Below, piece by piece: positions 5,638 through 7,477 of a stretch of DNA of 7,477 bases. This stretch comes from Campylobacter sp. (lineage in GTDB: Bacteria > Campylobacterota > Campylobacteria > Campylobacterales > Campylobacteraceae): NCBI GenBank assembly GCA_024680445.1, contig JAILCJ010000148.1, positions 1 through 7,477 of the forward strand, given 5' to 3'. The notes under the pieces are model-generated. The model did no database searches, was not told the origin of the DNA, and was given only the letters and a program-made list of their open reading frames with translations. Within the stretch, counting starts at the first letter, position 1; every line of letters starts with the position of its first letter. Made by a program: the position numbers and the translations under genes.

Positions 5638-6585
5638 TTAAATAATATTTGCTACGCTTTTTTGTATAAAATTCACAAAGCTATGGTCGTCATTTGGGCA
5701 TTGGCAGACATTATAGTAAGTGAAATTTTGCGCTTTTGCAATCTTGGCGTATTCTATGGAAAGTTCAAAGGCTGTTTCTGAATTGTCTATGCAAAATGAT
5801 AAAGGGCAAATAAGAGCTTTTTTGCTTTCAAGATTCGTTAAAACATCGCTTAGGTTTGGACCTAACCATTTAACTGGTCCTAATTTTGACTGGTAAGCAA
5901 GTAAAATTTCTTTAAAAACTATCTCTTTTTGCTGTAATTTTTGCTTTAAAATTCTAACATGTTCTTTGATTTGTTTTTCATAAATATCGCCATTGTCAAT
6001 AATTTTTTGCGGTAAAGAGTGAGCGGAAAATATAAGCGATATATCCCCTTCGATCTCGTCTTCAAAGTCTAATTTATCCAAAATTTTTTCGATCAAGATT
6101 TCGTTATAATCATCGTTTTTATAAAAAGGTTCGACAGCGCTAAGTTTTGCTTTCAAATTTAAGGCTTTATATGCCCTTGCAAAGCTCTTTAAACTCGAAG
6201 TTATCGTAGTTATAGAGTGATGCGGATATAGCGGAAAAAGGACGATTTCTTCATAGTCTGTATATTTTCGTAACACATCTTCAACAAAGGGCGGAGTGTA
6301 ATTCATAGCAAAATCAAATTTGATTTCTCCAAATTGTTGAGAATTTAACTTATCTACAAGAGATTCGCTAAGTTCGGCAATAGGCGATTTACCGCCTATT
6401 TTTGAATAATTTTTTTGTGCTTGTTTAAGCCTTGACTTAATGATGAAATATGCTACGATTTTACGCAAAAAGCGATTTTTTATCCCTAAAATACACTCGT
6501 CATTAAACATATTTGTAAGGAAAATTTTTACATCATCAAGACTGCTTGCACCGCCCATATTTAACAATAAAACAAGTTTTTTCAT
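5638..6585 (-). CDS. hemH: Ferrochelatase HemH
   Basis: HemH inserts ferrous iron into protoporphyrin IX, the last step of protoheme synthesis in this pathway, in the cytoplasm or at the membrane. The 315-residue length is normal for a bacterial ferrochelatase. MKKLVLLLNMGG opens the protein, GGKSPI is at 64-69, PLYPHHS at 118-124, SAHSLP at 187-192 with the metal-site His189, YQSKLGP at 231-237, and FCIDNSET at 264-271 with Glu270 as the second active-site residue. Four cysteines lie in the C-terminal third (260, 265, 294, 296); whether they bind anything is unknown. The start codon overlaps the stop of the upstream oxidoreductase-like gene as ATGA, and no good ribosome binding site precedes it, so translation is probably coupled. 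It ends just beyond the dead IS element and converges on the frd operon. Confidence 0.95.
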   Translation of the reverse strand: MKKLVLLLNMGGASSLDDVKIFLTNMFNDECILGIKNRFLRKIVAYFIIKSRLKQAQKNYSKIGGKSPIAELSESLVDKLNSQQFGEIKFDFAMNYTPPFVEDVLRKYTDYEEIVLFPLYPHHSITTITSSLKSFARAYKALNLKAKLSAVEPFYKNDDYNEILIEKILDKLDFEDEIEGDISLIFSAHSLPQKIIDNGDIYEKQIKEHVRILKQKLQQKEIVFKEILLAYQSKLGPVKWLGPNLSDVLTNLESKKALICPLSFCIDNSETAFELSIEYAKIAKAQNFTYYNVCQCPNDDHSFVNFIQKSVANII

Positions 6586-7454
6586 CGCAAAAGTCCACGT
6601 ATTTTTATAGCATCATCAAGGCTAGGTATATTTTCATTTTTTTGAGTTTTTACAAGTGTGTAAAATTCGTTATAAAGCGATCTTTGTTCTGAAATTTCGG
6701 AATTTACTTTGAGATTTATCTGACCGTCTTGGTTGATTTGATGAAGTTTATTTAGCAAAATGTTACAATAATACACACCACTTGTTGCATTTATAGTTAT
6801 AAAATGGCTTGAAATCGCACTTGTAAGCGAATTTGTAATGCTAGTTAAAATTTGATTTTTAAATTTGATTTTTAACATGGCATTGTCTGAACGTTTTTGA
6901 TTCGTGACATTTGTAAAAGACGAATTTAACTCGGTAATTTCGCTATTTGCCAAAAATTTCGCTATGTCGATATCGCCCAAAGTAAGCTCATTTATGATGT
7001 TTGCGTCAGACGAATCGATACAATTAAAGATATTTATATTAAAAATTTCTTCTTCTTTTAAAAGTGCTTTTTTTAGTGAAAAAACGGCTTGATTAAATCT
7101 CGTTTTAAAGCCCAAAGCAACGGTAGTATCATGCTGTGTAGCAAGGTATTTCATCTGTGAAAGTTCATCTTGATTTTTACAAAAAGGCGAACAAATAAGG
7201 ATATTTTTGCAGTATTTTACGCACTCACAAAAGGCGTCAAAAATTTCGTCTTCATTTAAGCAAATCACGATAGCTTCGGGCTGTCCGACTTCGATAAAGC
7301 TTTTAAAATCATCAAAAACTTCTGCCCTGCAATAAAAATCAATTTTGCTATTGTCATAAACACCGCAAAGATCAAATTTATCAGAGCGTATTAATTCGTT
7401 ATAATGCAACTTGCCAGCGTTTTTATAACCTAAAATCCCAACTCTGATTTTCAT
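6582..7454 (-). CDS. Gfo/Idh/MocA-like putative oxidoreductase with degenerate motifs
   Basis: The 290-residue protein has the layout of Gfo/Idh/MocA NAD(P)-dependent oxidoreductases: an N-terminal Rossmann half (MKIRVGILGYKNAGKLH, Gly6, Gly9, Gly14) and a C-terminal half with GFKTRFNQAV at 115-124, GDIDIAKFL at 160-168 and a final DDAIKIRGLLR. It is shorter than the usual 320-380 residues. Key positions differ: Lys11 replaces the middle Rossmann glycine, the EKP cofactor motif reads CSP (88-90), and the His-Asp motif reads GDID. Its substrate is unknown and it may be non-catalytic or altered. A gene of this type next to hemH is, from memory, also found in C. jejuni (Cj0504c-Cj0503c), so a linked role is possible but unproven. 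The start is supported by AAGGA at 7460-7464. A GTAAAAT at the window edge could be a -10 box or part of an upstream gene. Confidence 0.8.
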   Translation of the reverse strand: MKIRVGILGYKNAGKLHYNELIRSDKFDLCGVYDNSKIDFYCRAEVFDDFKSFIEVGQPEAIVICLNEDEIFDAFCECVKYCKNILICSPFCKNQDELSQMKYLATQHDTTVALGFKTRFNQAVFSLKKALLKEEEIFNINIFNCIDSSDANIINELTLGDIDIAKFLANSEITELNSSFTNVTNQKRSDNAMLKIKFKNQILTSITNSLTSAISSHFITINATSGVYYCNILLNKLHQINQDGQINLKVNSEISEQRSLYNEFYTLVKTQKNENIPSLDDAIKIRGLLR

Positions 7455-7459
7455 TTATA

Positions 7460-7464
7460 TCCTT
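7460..7464 (-). promoter_or_regulatory. Ribosome binding site of the oxidoreductase-like gene
   Basis: AAGGA on the minus strand lies five bases before the ATG at 7454-7452 and supports that start. Only 13 more bases are visible upstream, so the promoter cannot be judged. Confidence 0.65.
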
Positions 7465-7477
7465 GCTTTAATTTTAC

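Noticed and set aside
5650..5664. GCTACGC in hemH resembling part of the 30-bp repeat
   Set aside because: Only seven bases match, and they encode the normal C-terminus of HemH; taken as chance.

Overview
The window looks like chromosomal DNA of a Campylobacter species. The evidence is low-GC coding with AAGGA-type ribosome binding sites, a frdC-frdA-frdB fumarate reductase operon of the Wolinella/Campylobacter type (di-haem FrdC, order C-A-B), a gene upstream for prolipoprotein diacylglyceryl transferase, and hemH next to a small Gfo/Idh/MocA-like gene. From memory, lgt-frdCAB and oxidoreductase-hemH are both gene groupings known in C. jejuni. The species cannot be settled from sequence alone; the FrdC subtype differs from what I remember of C. 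jejuni and Wolinella succinogenes.

Layout. Positions 1-218 are AT-rich non-coding DNA ending in a promoter and ribosome binding site for lgt (219-1046, +). A second promoter with a perfect inverted repeat in the leader precedes frdC (1126-1827), frdA (1839-3845) and frdB (3838-4557). These are tightly packed and closed by a strong hairpin terminator (4557-4586). On the opposite strand, converging from the right, an oxidoreductase-like gene (6582-7454) overlaps hemH (5638-6585) by 4 bases.

Between the two converging units lies about 1.05 kb without a live gene. I read it as a dead insertion sequence of the IS1595 family (4628-5513) with 12-bp perfect terminal inverted repeats. Its transposase, on the minus strand, can be reconstructed from start to stop but carries at least five in-frame stops and several frameshifts. 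Four copies of a roughly 30-bp repeat sit inside it at separate points, all in the same orientation and each directly after a TTT or TTTT run that encodes a phenylalanine. At three of the four points the conserved transposase motif is cleanly split. This looks like a very small, TTT-targeting repeat that has spread into the element, and it is the most unusual thing in the window.

Functionally, FrdABC couples menaquinol (or methylmenaquinol) oxidation at the inner membrane to fumarate reduction. Lgt starts lipoprotein maturation in the same membrane. HemH makes protoheme, including the b haems FrdC needs. A second notable point is that this FrdC appears to lack the glutamate of the transmembrane 'E-pathway' described for W. 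succinogenes fumarate reductase.
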